Part shown: piece after piece, positions 1 to 6,157 of the stretch | How positions within the stretch are numbered: the stretch's first letter is position 1 | Layout of the letters: each line of letters begins with the position of its first letter | Assembly: GCA_031279305.1 (NCBI GenBank) | Contig: JAITIS010000042.1 | Span: 1-12,700, forward strand | Origin: Candidatus Margulisiibacteriota bacterium | GTDB taxonomy: Bacteria; Margulisbacteria; Termititenacia; Termititenacales; Termititenacaceae | Direction of reading: 5' to 3' | DNA length: 12,700 nucleotides | The notes under the pieces: model-generated | Seen by the model: the letters and a program-made list of their open reading frames with translations, nothing else | Databases searched by the model: none | Told to the model about the DNA's origin: nothing | Translations under genes and position numbers: made by a program

Positions 1-104
1 GAACAGCGTCCAGAGAGCATATGCTCCATAATCTCCGCGGATTCTTTCTGCGTAAAAGTGTTTTTATCAATCAATTTTTGGATAACCTGCGTCAGATCAC
101 GCAT
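1..104 (-). CDS. trpD: Anthranilate phosphoribosyltransferase, N-terminal fragment (cut by window edge)
   Basis: The reverse strand from 104 to 1 reads MRDLTQVIQKLIDKNTFTQK and continues ESAEIMEHMLSGRCS before the window ends. This matches the helical N-terminal domain of the TrpD family: a short amphipathic helix, then 'T-x-x-E-(S/A)-x-x-x-M-x-x-(I/M)-x-S-G'. TrpD transfers the phosphoribosyl group of PRPP to anthranilate in tryptophan synthesis. The catalytic PRPP-binding domain lies outside the window. The start is supported by a G-run (CGGGGG, complement of 112-117) 7 bases before the ATG and by a good promoter further upstream. The same fold occurs at the N-terminus of thymidine/pyrimidine phosphorylases, so with only 34 codons that family is the main alternative. 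Its neighbours say nothing about tryptophan synthesis. Confidence 0.6.
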   Translation of the reverse strand, partial: MRDLTQVIQKLIDKNTFTQKESAEIMEHMLSGRC

Positions 105-128
105 AAATTTACCCCCGGCACAATAAAC

Positions 129-137
129 ATTATAGCA
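129..137 (-). promoter_or_regulatory. Extended -10 promoter for trpD
   Basis: The reverse strand at 137-129 reads TGC followed by TATAAT, a perfect extended -10 (TGnTATAAT). The expected transcription start near 122 gives a leader of about 18 bases that includes the G-rich ribosome-binding site. No good -35 lies at the usual distance, which fits an extended -10 promoter. It sits just before the trpD start and just after the stop of the upstream exported-protein gene, so trpD is probably transcribed on its own. Confidence 0.55.
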
Positions 138-140
138 CAA

Positions 141-806
141 TTATTTCAACAGCCGCCCCTGTCTGTCGTATACGGCAAACACATCTGGCGAAACTTTGGT
201 TTTCAAAAGGAGATAGTCCGCTGAAATATTGGACGTGGCCAGCCAGCTGGCGTAATCAAATTGCGGCACCTGCCAAAAATCCTGTCCGGACTTCAACCAA
301 ACTTCCAGCAATTCTTCTCCGGTGTCAAGGATAAGCAATCCCGCGCCGCGCGCGACACGCCAAAGGGCGCCGTCCGCGAAACGGTAGACCGTAGAGCGCT
401 CCAGATAATACGGCAGTTCCGGCCGGCTGGCCTTGATGAGCAGAGGAAATTCCAGATCTTTAAGGCGCAGGACATATTCGCCCGGCCGCGCGCGAAAACG
501 GAAAACCAAATTTTCTCTGGCGTCCGGCAGAACCTCCGGCCAGAAAAAATCGGCTTTGTTTATGGCTATAGATCTCTCTCCAGACAATAAAACCTGCTCT
601 GGATTTAAGATAAAAGTTTCCGCGGAGTCATTGCGGATGTCTGCCGTTACCACGATATATTCAGCATAGGCGCGTGCCGACAGGGCAAAAGTCACTCCCT
701 GGAAGGTCTGCGCGGCGGGCGGCTGAAGCACAACACGGTAAAAAATATTCCCCGCCGGGAGCAAAGCGGCAAGACACAGTGCGAATAAAGCCCGGCGCAT
801 AGTCAT
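141..806 (-). CDS. Exported protein of unknown function
   Basis: I do not recognise the family. With the ATG at 806 the product is 221 residues. It opens with MTMRRALFALCLAALLPAG, two arginines followed by a hydrophobic stretch, which is a signal peptide or single membrane anchor, so the rest should be periplasmic or surface-located. The first ~100 mature residues alternate polar and hydrophobic positions with 'VVTADIRNDSAETFILNP', which resembles an immunoglobulin-like beta-sandwich of the kind seen in lipoprotein extracellular domains. The C-terminal half is also beta-rich with many aromatics and ends VYDRQGRLLK. There is no lipobox cysteine and no catalytic motif that I can see. A longer reading from 827 is open, but it would start upstream of the -10 box at 819-824, so 806 (or the ATG at 800) is preferred. 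There is no clear Shine-Dalgarno. It is transcribed away from the aconitase gene. Confidence 0.75.
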   Translation of the reverse strand: MTMRRALFALCLAALLPAGNIFYRVVLQPPAAQTFQGVTFALSARAYAEYIVVTADIRNDSAETFILNPEQVLLSGERSIAINKADFFWPEVLPDARENLVFRFRARPGEYVLRLKDLEFPLLIKASRPELPYYLERSTVYRFADGALWRVARGAGLLILDTGEELLEVWLKSGQDFWQVPQFDYASWLATSNISADYLLLKTKVSPDVFAVYDRQGRLLK

Positions 807-828
807 AATGACTGAGTTATTATACAAT
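800..828 (+). promoter_or_regulatory. Probable promoter of the aconitase gene
   Basis: On the plus strand TACAAT at 823-828 is one base from the -10 consensus. TAGTCA at 800-805 is a 4/6 match to the -35, with a 17-base spacer. Transcription would begin near 835, only a few bases before the ATG at 839, and no Shine-Dalgarno precedes that ATG. The element overlaps the divergent TATAAT on the other strand, so the two promoters cannot easily be occupied together. Confidence 0.4.
819..824 (-). promoter_or_regulatory. -10 box (TATAAT) for the exported-protein gene
   Basis: The reverse strand at 824-819 is a perfect TATAAT. The expected start of transcription near 812 leaves only about 5-6 bases before the ATG at 806, and no Shine-Dalgarno lies in between, so the mRNA would be effectively leaderless. 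No convincing -35 is visible. The box overlaps the proposed -10 of the divergent aconitase gene. Confidence 0.5.
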
Positions 829-838
829 AAAGCACCCT

Positions 839-2749
839 ATGGGCTTAACTGTTGCGGAAAAAATACTCAGCGCTCATCTCGTCAAAGGCGAACTGAAACG
901 CGGCGCGCCGCTGGCTATCCGCATAGACCAGACACTCACGCAGGACGCGACCGGCACTATGGCTTTTTTGCAGTTCGAGGCGCTGGGGCTGCCGCGGGTC
1001 AAAACTGATCTGTCGGTCAGCTATGTCGATCACAATACTCTGCAAAACGATTTCTTGAATATGGATGACCACCGCTATTTGCAGACAGCCGCGGCTAAAT
1101 ACGGCGTCAAGTTTTCCCGTCCCGGCAACGGTATCTGCCATCAGGTGCATCTGGAGCGTTTTGGCCGGCCGGGCACTACCCTGCTCGGCTCCGATTCGCA
1201 CACGCCCACCGGCGGCGGACTGGGCCAGCTGGCTATCGGCGCGGGCGGGCTGGATGTGGCCTGCGCTATGGCCGGACAGCCTTTTTATCTTGTTATGCCG
1301 CAGATTATAAAAATAAATCTCACCGACAGACTGCCGGATTTTGTCTCGGCCAAAGACATCATACTGGAAGCGCTGCGCCGGCTGAGCGTCCGGGGCGGCA
1401 TCGGCAAAATAATCGAATATGCCGGAGCAGGAGTAAAAACCCTGTCCGTGCCGGAACGCGCCACGATCGCCAATATGGGCGCGGAGTTGGGCGCGACCAC
1501 CAGCGTGTTTCCATCGGACGCGGCAACCAAACAATTTTTGCAGGCGCAAAACCGCGGGGCGGATTGGCAGGAAATCACGGCTGACGCGGATGCTGTGTAT
1601 GACACGGAGATCCGCATTGACCTGAACACGCTGGAGCCGCTGGCCGCCTGTCCGCATATGCCGGATATCGTCAAAAAAATCGCGGAAATAAAAAATTTGC
1701 GGGTTGATCAGGTGCTCATCGGCTCCTGCACAAATTCATCTTACAAAGATTTAATGACCGTCGCCTATCTGCTAAAAGGACAAAAGATTAACCCCAATGT
1801 ATCTCTGGGTTTGGCTCCCGGCTCCCGGCAAACGCTGGAGATGATCGCGGCCAACGGCGCGCTGGAGACAATAGTCGCGGCAGGAGCAAGAATACTGGAA
1901 TCCGCCTGCGGCTTCTGTATCGGGATGGGACAGGCGCCCAGCAGCGGCGGCGTGTCGGTGCGCACCAGCAACCGCAATTTTCAGGGACGCTCCGGCACCC
2001 AAGACGCCGGCATATATCTCGTCTCGCCGGAAACCGCCGCGGCCACGGCTCTCACCGGCTATTTGACCGATCCGCGCGCGCTGAAATTAAAGCCGTGTAG
2101 ATTTACGCCGCCGCACAAGTTTCAGACAGACGATAGCATGGTGCTGGAGCCAAATCCAGCCACGGAGATAATCCGCGGCCCGAATATCAAGCCCTGCCCC
2201 AGACGCGGCGTTTTGACCGAAATCTTAAACGGTGAAATATTGCTCAAGACCGGCGACAATATCACCACCGACGACATTATGCCCGCCGGCAGCAAAATCC
2301 TGCCCCTGCGCAGTAATGTGCCGGCTATTGCCAGTTACGTATTTGCGGGTATTGATCCGTCTTTTGCTAAACGCGCGCTGGATAAAAAAGGCGGTTTCAT
2401 CGTAGGCGGTGAAAACTATGGACAAGGCTCGTCCCGTGAACACGCCGCGCTGGCGCCGATGTATCTGGGCATCAAGGCAGTCATCGCCAAGTCTTTCGCG
2501 CGCATCCACAAAGCCAATCTGATCAATTTCGGCATACTGCCCTTGACTTTTGTCAATCCGGCGGATTACGCCAAAATAACACGGGGAGCCAAATTAGAAA
2601 TGGCGAACATCATCAGCGCCTTAAAACAGCGGGCGAACATCACCGCCGTGGTTGAAAATCAGAAAATAGAATTAACCTGCGAACTTTCCGCCAGAGACAG
2701 AAAAATACTTATCGCCGGGGGAATGCTGAATTTTGCAGCACAAACTTAA
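839..2749 (+). CDS. Aconitate hydratase, short fused type (636 aa)
   Basis: This enzyme interconverts citrate and isocitrate through cis-aconitate in the cytoplasm, in the TCA cycle. The protein fuses a LeuC-like catalytic part (residues ~1-420) and a LeuD-like swivel domain (~460-600). Visible motifs are GSDSHTPTGGG (~117), GSCTNSSYKDL with Cys297, and ACGFCIGMGQAP with Cys357 and Cys360, which together give the three [4Fe-4S] ligands. The swivel-domain motif NYGQGSSREHAAL lies near 525. At 636 residues it matches the Aquifex-type 'putative aconitase' group rather than the ~890-residue AcnA/AcnB. A homoaconitase or isopropylmalate isomerase role is possible, but those are usually two separate subunits. 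The ATG has no Shine-Dalgarno and lies about 10 bases after a -10-like box. The 3' end overlaps tonB on the other strand by 41 bases. Confidence 0.9.
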   Translation: MGLTVAEKILSAHLVKGELKRGAPLAIRIDQTLTQDATGTMAFLQFEALGLPRVKTDLSVSYVDHNTLQNDFLNMDDHRYLQTAAAKYGVKFSRPGNGICHQVHLERFGRPGTTLLGSDSHTPTGGGLGQLAIGAGGLDVACAMAGQPFYLVMPQIIKINLTDRLPDFVSAKDIILEALRRLSVRGGIGKIIEYAGAGVKTLSVPERATIANMGAELGATTSVFPSDAATKQFLQAQNRGADWQEITADADAVYDTEIRIDLNTLEPLAACPHMPDIVKKIAEIKNLRVDQVLIGSCTNSSYKDLMTVAYLLKGQKINPNVSLGLAPGSRQTLEMIAANGALETIVAAGARILESACGFCIGMGQAPSSGGVSVRTSNRNFQGRSGTQDAGIYLVSPETAAATALTGYLTDPRALKLKPCRFTPPHKFQTDDSMVLEPNPATEIIRGPNIKPCPRRGVLTEILNGEILLKTGDNITTDDIMPAGSKILPLRSNVPAIASYVFAGIDPSFAKRALDKKGGFIVGGENYGQGSSREHAALAPMYLGIKAVIAKSFARIHKANLINFGILPLTFVNPADYAKITRGAKLEMANIISALKQRANITAVVENQKIELTCELSARDRKILIAGGMLNFAAQT

Positions 2750-3203
2750 CCGGAAAACGCACCTGCACATTTTTATTCAAGCCGGGGAAACGCCAATTGA
2801 CGGCAGAGTCAAGCGCGGCAATATCCAATATTTTGTAGCCGGAAGAGGCCAGCAAAGACGCGCCCTGCACAGCGCCCAGCCGGTCTATGCGCAATAACAG
2901 GACTGTCTCTCCCTGCCAGCGGTTCAGCAAAGCCAGCGGCGGATAGCGCGGGGCTAGATTATCTGGATGAGCGTAAGCGCTCAGCTCTGCCACGCCGAGA
3001 GTTTCTTCAGAGAAAACCGCGCTGTTTTTTTCAAGAATACCGCTATCGGCAGGCGGAGCGTAAAAAACGGCCGGCAGAACCATAGCGCGCGGCAAAGCGC
3101 TGCCGTGCGCAAAATTACCGGGCAGGACAAAACCGCACGCCGCCGCATAAGCCGTGACAGCCAGCAAATGCAGCAGCAGAGATATAAAAAAATACCTAAT
3201 CAT
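2709..3203 (-). CDS. tonB: TonB-like energy transducer with short linker
   Basis: This protein should carry energy from the inner-membrane ExbB/ExbD complex to the outer-membrane receptor. The 164-residue product has an N-terminal membrane helix (residues ~4-26) carrying Ser8 and His12, the same S-x3-H spacing as the functional Ser16/His20 pair in the E. coli TonB helix. A linker of about 55 residues follows, with few prolines. The C-terminal TonB domain begins near residue 82 (NLAPRYPPLALLNRWQGETV) and continues with RIDRLGAVQGASLLASSGY and the closing strand VQVRFPVKF. TonB proteins usually have a longer Pro-rich linker and ~220-240 residues, so this one is short. It lies 93 bases downstream of exbD and has its own -10 box. 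Its stop codon lies inside the 3' end of the aconitase gene. Confidence 0.85.
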   Translation of the reverse strand: MIRYFFISLLLHLLAVTAYAAACGFVLPGNFAHGSALPRAMVLPAVFYAPPADSGILEKNSAVFSEETLGVAELSAYAHPDNLAPRYPPLALLNRWQGETVLLLRIDRLGAVQGASLLASSGYKILDIAALDSAVNWRFPGLNKNVQVRFPVKFVLQNSAFPRR

Positions 3204-3209
3204 AATACT

Positions 3210-3215
3210 ATTATA
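3210..3215 (-). promoter_or_regulatory. -10 box (TATAAT) immediately before tonB
   Basis: The reverse strand at 3215-3210 is a perfect TATAAT, only 6 bases from the tonB ATG. Transcription from it would start at or next to the ATG, giving a leaderless mRNA; no Shine-Dalgarno is visible. No -35 is recognisable. The rest of the 93-base exbD-tonB gap is a GC-rich stretch (3229-3266) with imperfect self-complementarity and no T-run, so it is not a clear terminator. tonB may therefore also be read from the btuB promoter. Confidence 0.5.
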
Positions 3216-3296
3216 CTATACAAACATACCGCCGCCGCGCACCGACGGAGTAGCGTAAGCGCGCCGGCAAATATATTCATTGCGCAGAAAATATTT

Positions 3297-3629
3297 TCAT
3301 AAAGCAAAGTTTACCTGCGCTATGCCGCGTTCCTGCAAATGATGCAGGACATCATCCACCCTGCTAAATCGCACGTCAGCGTCCGCCTTGATCAGCACCG
3401 GCAGACCGTTCAGCTCCGTCAGACCGGTCACATTACGGCTGGTAATAGCGACAGTCTGATACTGTTCGGTTTTTTCGCTTTTGCCGGACAATCTGGTTTT
3501 GACAGAACCGGACTGGACTATCGCCGCGCACAGGAAAAAAAACAGCAGCAAAAAAACCGTGTCTAGCAAAGGAACCAAATCAATATGCGGCGGGCGCCGG
3601 CGCGCGGTGCGGTTTCGCTCACCGCGCAT
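3297..3629 (-). CDS. exbD: Biopolymer transport protein ExbD
   Basis: ExbD works with ExbB as the proton-driven motor that energises TonB. The 110-residue product has a basic cytoplasmic N-terminus (RGERNRTARRRPPH). One membrane helix contains IDLVPLLDTVFLLLFFFL, in which Asp23 corresponds to the essential membrane aspartate (Asp25 of E. coli ExbD). A periplasmic domain of about 70 residues ends with the family pattern of strand, then helix (RVDDVLHHLQERGIAQVNFAL). At 110 residues it is shorter than the usual ~135-140. The ATG at 3629 overlaps the end of exbB by 11 bases; a TTG at 3635 is an alternative start. No strong Shine-Dalgarno is seen, so translation is probably coupled to exbB. Confidence 0.88.
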   Translation of the reverse strand: MRGERNRTARRRPPHIDLVPLLDTVFLLLFFFLCAAIVQSGSVKTRLSGKSEKTEQYQTVAITSRNVTGLTELNGLPVLIKADADVRFSRVDDVLHHLQERGIAQVNFAL

Positions 3630-3963
3630 TGTCAATCTTGTGCGTAAAATAATTATAAAAAACCAAATCCGTCAGAGCGATAATCAGTCCGGCGGCCGTC
3701 GTCTGCAGGGCGATGGCTATGCCGCCGGCGATGGACTGCATATCGGCGGTCAACGAGTAACCGCCGAAAGCCTGCCTTATGCCCCAGACCGTGCCGAGTA
3801 TGCCCAAAAGCGGAGCCACAGCAATGACAGTCGACAACAGATACAAATGCCGCTCCGCGTCTCTGGCGACGTATTTTTGGCGCGTCCAGAAAAAAACCAG
3901 ACGCTCCAGTATCACCGCCAGAGAAACGACCGAGCAAATCCCCAGCAAAACTAGAATAAACAC
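3619..3963 (-). CDS. exbB: Biopolymer transport protein ExbB, unusually short
   Basis: ExbB forms the pentameric inner-membrane proton channel around ExbD. The GTG start at 3963 gives 114 residues, and no ATG/GTG/TTG was found in the codons just upstream. The first helix is FILVLLGICSVVSLAVILER. A cytoplasmic part of only about 20 residues follows, where typical ExbB has about 80-100. The two remaining helices contain APLLGILGTVWGIRQAF (Thr58, equivalent to E. coli Thr148) and GGIAIALQTTAAGL (Thr89, equivalent to Thr181). The position equivalent to E. coli Glu176 is Ile84. The GTG lies inside the last codons of btuB, giving a 13-base overlap, and the stop overlaps exbD, so the three genes should be translated in a coupled way. 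TolQ or MotA relatives are alternatives, but the tonB/btuB context favours ExbB. Confidence 0.85.
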   Translation of the reverse strand: MFILVLLGICSVVSLAVILERLVFFWTRQKYVARDAERHLYLLSTVIAVAPLLGILGTVWGIRQAFGGYSLTADMQSIAGGIAIALQTTAAGLIIALTDLVFYNYFTHKIDNAR

Positions 3964-5915
3964 TGCAGGCCTATGACCGCCGTGCGCAGATCGGCGGGGG
4001 TGTAGTAAACAGGTTCGCCGGCCAAAGCTTTGGTGTCATAAATATTATTAAATACATTGTGAACATTAAGATACAAATTCAATCCGGCATATGGTTGATA
4101 AGCAATATTGGCTTCCGTAAAAGAATAAGCCGGAACAAAAGCATACTCATTAACGTGGTCGCTGTCAGCATATTGCTTATCCACAAAATTTTGCACCAAA
4201 TTCAAAGACCAAGCGCTAATCGTATAATTCACGCCAAAACTATACACCTGCTCTGGAGCCAAGGGCAGAGCGTATCCTGACAAATCTATAGTATCAGACG
4301 CAGTCCAATCAACCACCACTGCATCTACAAACCTAGCTTTGGTATAATTATAGTTACCAAAAACTTGTAAGCTATTAGTCAATTTTTGTTCAATATTCAG
4401 GTTAAAACCATCACGATTGGTTTTCTGGGCATTTTGATTAGTACCGCTATAAGTTATCGGGTCGGCGATATAAATTATTTCATCATCAACAATCGTATTA
4501 AAAACATTCCAGCCAAAATTGGTGTAGGCATTCTGCCAACGCACGCCGAAAGCCTGAGTTTTGGCTAATTCCGCAGAGAGGTTTTCATTTCCTCCTCCCC
4601 ATTGATTGCCAAACAAATAAGAAAAAGCAGGCGCCTTAAAAGCCTCGCCATAGCTGAAGTAAGTCTGCCAGTCGTTCAAAAAATTTAGGCCGACCTCGCC
4701 GTTGTGCGCGCGTTTGGCAAATGATTTGTATTTACGCGGGGCTGATCGGTCTATATTGTCAAATTGCACATAATCCACGCTGTCCTCGCGCGCGCCGTAG
4801 CGCACATAAAGAGGGCCAAAACGGTCGAAGTACTGCGCATAAGGCGCGTACTCGCCTTTAGCAGTAAAAATATCATAGGTTTTACTCAAGTAATCGCCTA
4901 CGTTATAATATCTAAAACGAATGTCCGCTAATCGATAATCATAGCCTAAAGTGATTTTTTCGCGATAAGTCAACTGCCCCAAATAACTATTACTGCTTTC
5001 GCTCATTCTGGTCAAAGTAGTAGACATAGTTCTGCTAACAGACTTATAATCAGCGTTCCTATTCCGCACACCCAGATTTAAGACATATTTCCAGTCGTCA
5101 TTCAAACTGCCGATATATTCCAGATTGGTCTGGTTGGTGTCAATCGCCCGTCTAGCGCCTTTGGGAATAGCCTGCCAGCGGTCGTCCAAAATCTCATCTT
5201 CGGTCAGCTGATTGGGAAATTTCACATAGGATGCCCCCGTTTTATAATATAAATTTAGCTCGGAATTTTCCGTAAACCAGCCCAGTTTGCCAGAAAGGCG
5301 CTGATCGCGGTAGGATGACTGCTCCCGCTGGCCGGATGCGGCCAGATTATCAAAATTTAAGCGGTAATAAAAATTATCCGCGAACACATCGCCCAGAGTA
5401 AAACCTTGTCGGCCAAAACCGTAAGATCCGGCTTCGACCAGCACGGATTTTTGCGGGGTTTTATTGGTCACGATATTTAACACGCCGGCAAAGGCCCCGG
5501 AACCGTATTGCGCCGAACCCGCGCCGGGCAATATCTCGATGCGTTCTATATCCGCCGCCGGGATATTCATCCAGTACACCACATTGTCATCGGCTTCATT
5601 GACCTTGACGCCGTCCACAATCACGACCACTTCTTCGCCTTTAGTAAAACCGTTCCAGTTGAGCGTCCAATCCAGCGGACTGCCCGTGGCATTGCTGTAT
5701 TTGGCAATGCCGTATTTTTGCAGAACATCCGGCACGGTCAGCGCGCCGACAGCCTGAATGTCCGCCGAAGTGATGACCTGCGCGGCTCCGTAATAGCCGG
5801 ACTGCAATGAGCCGTCATAGAGCCGCTTGCCGACCACTGTAATTCCTGCTGTTTCATAAACTTGGGAAAAAGCCAGACCGAGCACCAGAACACATAGCCA
5901 GCAAAACTTCTGCAT
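3951..5915 (-). CDS. btuB: TonB-dependent outer-membrane receptor, probably for cobalamin
   Basis: The 654-residue product carries a signal peptide (MQKFCWLCVLVLGLAFS). A probable TonB box (ETAGITVVGKR) follows near residue 21. The plug domain spans ~35-150 and includes DVLQKYGI, VVVIVDGVKVNEADD and the conserved IERIEILPGAGSAQYGSGAF. The rest is a 22-strand-type beta-barrel rich in aromatic residues and ends in Phe, the usual outer-membrane assembly signal. Length and architecture fit BtuB (~600 residues). The cobalamin specificity rests mainly on the cobalamin riboswitch directly upstream; the barrel sequence alone would not exclude an iron-chelate receptor. The ATG at 5915 has a strong Shine-Dalgarno (GGAGGA, complement of 5921-5926). 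exbB and exbD follow with overlaps, so this is an uptake operon with its own motor. Confidence 0.85.
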   Translation of the reverse strand: MQKFCWLCVLVLGLAFSQVYETAGITVVGKRLYDGSLQSGYYGAAQVITSADIQAVGALTVPDVLQKYGIAKYSNATGSPLDWTLNWNGFTKGEEVVVIVDGVKVNEADDNVVYWMNIPAADIERIEILPGAGSAQYGSGAFAGVLNIVTNKTPQKSVLVEAGSYGFGRQGFTLGDVFADNFYYRLNFDNLAASGQREQSSYRDQRLSGKLGWFTENSELNLYYKTGASYVKFPNQLTEDEILDDRWQAIPKGARRAIDTNQTNLEYIGSLNDDWKYVLNLGVRNRNADYKSVSRTMSTTLTRMSESSNSYLGQLTYREKITLGYDYRLADIRFRYYNVGDYLSKTYDIFTAKGEYAPYAQYFDRFGPLYVRYGAREDSVDYVQFDNIDRSAPRKYKSFAKRAHNGEVGLNFLNDWQTYFSYGEAFKAPAFSYLFGNQWGGGNENLSAELAKTQAFGVRWQNAYTNFGWNVFNTIVDDEIIYIADPITYSGTNQNAQKTNRDGFNLNIEQKLTNSLQVFGNYNYTKARFVDAVVVDWTASDTIDLSGYALPLAPEQVYSFGVNYTISAWSLNLVQNFVDKQYADSDHVNEYAFVPAYSFTEANIAYQPYAGLNLYLNVHNVFNNIYDTKALAGEPVYYTPADLRTAVIGLQCLF

Positions 5916-5922
5916 AGATTTC

Positions 5923-5933
5923 CTCCGCGGGAG
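5923..5933 (-). promoter_or_regulatory. Hairpin hiding the btuB Shine-Dalgarno
   Basis: In the mRNA, CTCC (5933-5930) can pair with GGAG (5926-5923) across a three-base CGC loop, and GGAG is part of the btuB ribosome-binding site. It lies just 3' of the cobalamin aptamer. It is therefore a good candidate for the expression platform, acting on translation rather than by termination. No T-run terminator is present between aptamer and start codon. Confidence 0.5.
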
Positions 5934-5935
5934 AT

Positions 5936-6075
5936 ATTTGCCAAATCAAGTATTCCGACTGCGCAGGTTTCGGGCAAGATAATTTTATTTTATCTTGCGC
6001 GCCTGCTCACGGCTGCGGGACAGCGCTGGACTTACACCAGACTTTCCTCAAAATAGCATTAAGGCAGATAGTAAC
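5936..6075 (-). ncRNA. Cobalamin riboswitch upstream of btuB
   Basis: Read on the reverse strand, the leader holds the cobalamin aptamer signature in order: TGCCTTAATG near the 5' end; GAGGAAAGTCTGGTGTAAGT followed by CCAG; CTGTCCCGCAGCCGTGAG; and the 3' B12-box-like AGTCGGAATAC followed by TTGATTTGGC. The 5' TGCC can pair with the 3' GGCA to close the element. Inside is an 8-bp perfect stem (CAAGATAA/TTATCTTG, 5975-5997) flanked by CAGG/CCTG pairing, where larger family members have a longer peripheral domain. I could not find the usual GCCACTG...GGGAAGG block, so this is a compact form. It should turn btuB-exbBD off when cobalamin is bound. Boundaries are approximate. Confidence 0.85.
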
Positions 6076-6157
6076 AAACGCGCCGGAAAAACACAACATA
6101 AAATTTCAATTCAATTTCCGCACAAAAGTTGCGAAATCTAAATGTAAGGGGTGTGTT

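Noticed and set aside
807..827. Start at 827 for the exported-protein gene
   Set aside because: The ATG overlaps the TATAAT box and puts seven polar residues before the signal peptide; the ATG at 806 or 800 fits better.
845..1657. Long open frame of 270 codons on the minus strand
   Set aside because: It lies wholly inside the aconitase gene on the other strand, has no recognisable domain, and is a by-product of GC-rich codon use.
2970..3262. Repeated 11-mer AGCGTAAGCGC at 2970 and 3252
   Set aside because: Only two copies, one inside tonB; the context differs, and short GC-rich repeats of this size occur by chance.
3204..3296. GC-rich self-complementary stretch after exbD as a terminator
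   Set aside because: The pairing is imperfect and no T-run follows in the transcribed direction.
5738..5977. 79-codon minus-strand frame crossing the riboswitch and the btuB start
   Set aside because: It overlaps the aptamer and btuB in another frame and lacks a ribosome-binding site; it is a shadow.
5975..5997. Perfect 8-bp hairpin as a possible terminator
   Set aside because: It is an internal arm of the cobalamin aptamer and is followed by GCCCGAAACC, not a T-run.
6079..6157. Promoters for btuB and the 125-residue gene
   Set aside because: The region is AT-rich and must hold both, but no -10/-35 pair with acceptable spacing stands out, so no site is called.
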